A stretch of 64,000 nucleotides of DNA from Undaria pinnatifida (lineage: Eukaryota > Sar > Phaeophyceae > Laminariales > Alariaceae): the NCBI GenBank assembly GCA_012845835.1, contig JABAKD010000014.1, forward strand, positions 5,193,896 through 5,257,895, read 5' to 3'. The notes under the pieces are model-generated. The model had not been told where the DNA came from. It did no database searches and saw nothing but the letters and a program-made list of their open reading frames with translations. Position 1 is the stretch's first letter; every line of letters begins with the position of its first letter. This document shows, piece by piece, positions 63,992-64,000 of the stretch. Made by a program: the position numbers and the translations under genes.

Positions 63992-64000
63992 GATCTAGAT
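63981..64000. mobile_element. TIR element, GACAGATCACGATCTAGA family, left end only
   Basis: GGACAGATCACGATCTAGAT runs into the window end and matches the termini of copies A and B. The rest is outside. Confidence 0.5.

Overview
The window looks like a transposon-rich stretch of a eukaryotic nuclear genome, most probably a brown alga (Phaeophyceae) or a close stramenopile relative. This rests on: Ty1/copia and Ty3/gypsy retroelements and many short inverted-repeat elements; CAG/CTG-rich microsatellites; candidate spliced exons with GT-AG borders; and one exon with the Cys/His spacing of the EsV-1-7 repeat (C-x4-C-x15-C-x2-H), a motif best known from brown algae and their phaeoviruses. No bacterial-type operon, rRNA gene or convincing tRNA gene was seen.

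Layout. 1-6.4 kb: the 3' part of a copia element with its LTR, a decayed inverted copy of the same family, then a fold-back pair of copia 3' ends. 6.43-12.64 kb: a nearly intact copia element with 254-bp LTRs (one mismatch found by eye), inserted into one arm of that fold-back. 12.64-16.48 kb: the rest of the interrupted minus-strand copia. 16.5-20.3 kb: an AAAC microsatellite, a long inverted repeat, two copies of a MITE and a gypsy 3' fragment. 20.77-27.98 kb: a degenerate gypsy element between ~260-bp LTRs, with a chromodomain and a Tudor-like module at its C-terminus. 28-33 kb: a ~270-bp satellite array, MITEs and C-rich low-complexity DNA.

33.8-55.9 kb holds the best candidate host sequence: a set of minus-strand exons whose lengths are all multiples of three and which are all open in phase 0. 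They run from an ATG-containing first exon at 55,868 down to a 39-nt microexon at 33,821, and encode mostly disordered, acidic, Gln-rich or coiled-coil segments plus the EsV-1-7-like motif. Whether this is one gene or several cannot be settled without transcripts. The introns hold microsatellites, TTAGGG-like arrays, pogo-, Harbinger- and hAT-like elements, and two dispersed repeat families.

55.9-64 kb holds minisatellites, the C-terminal end of a hAT transposase with its 3' flank, clusters of the dispersed repeats, more MITEs and an open frame at the right edge. All calls come from reading the sequence and the translations; no similarity search or folding program was run. Splice sites and repeat borders are manual estimates.
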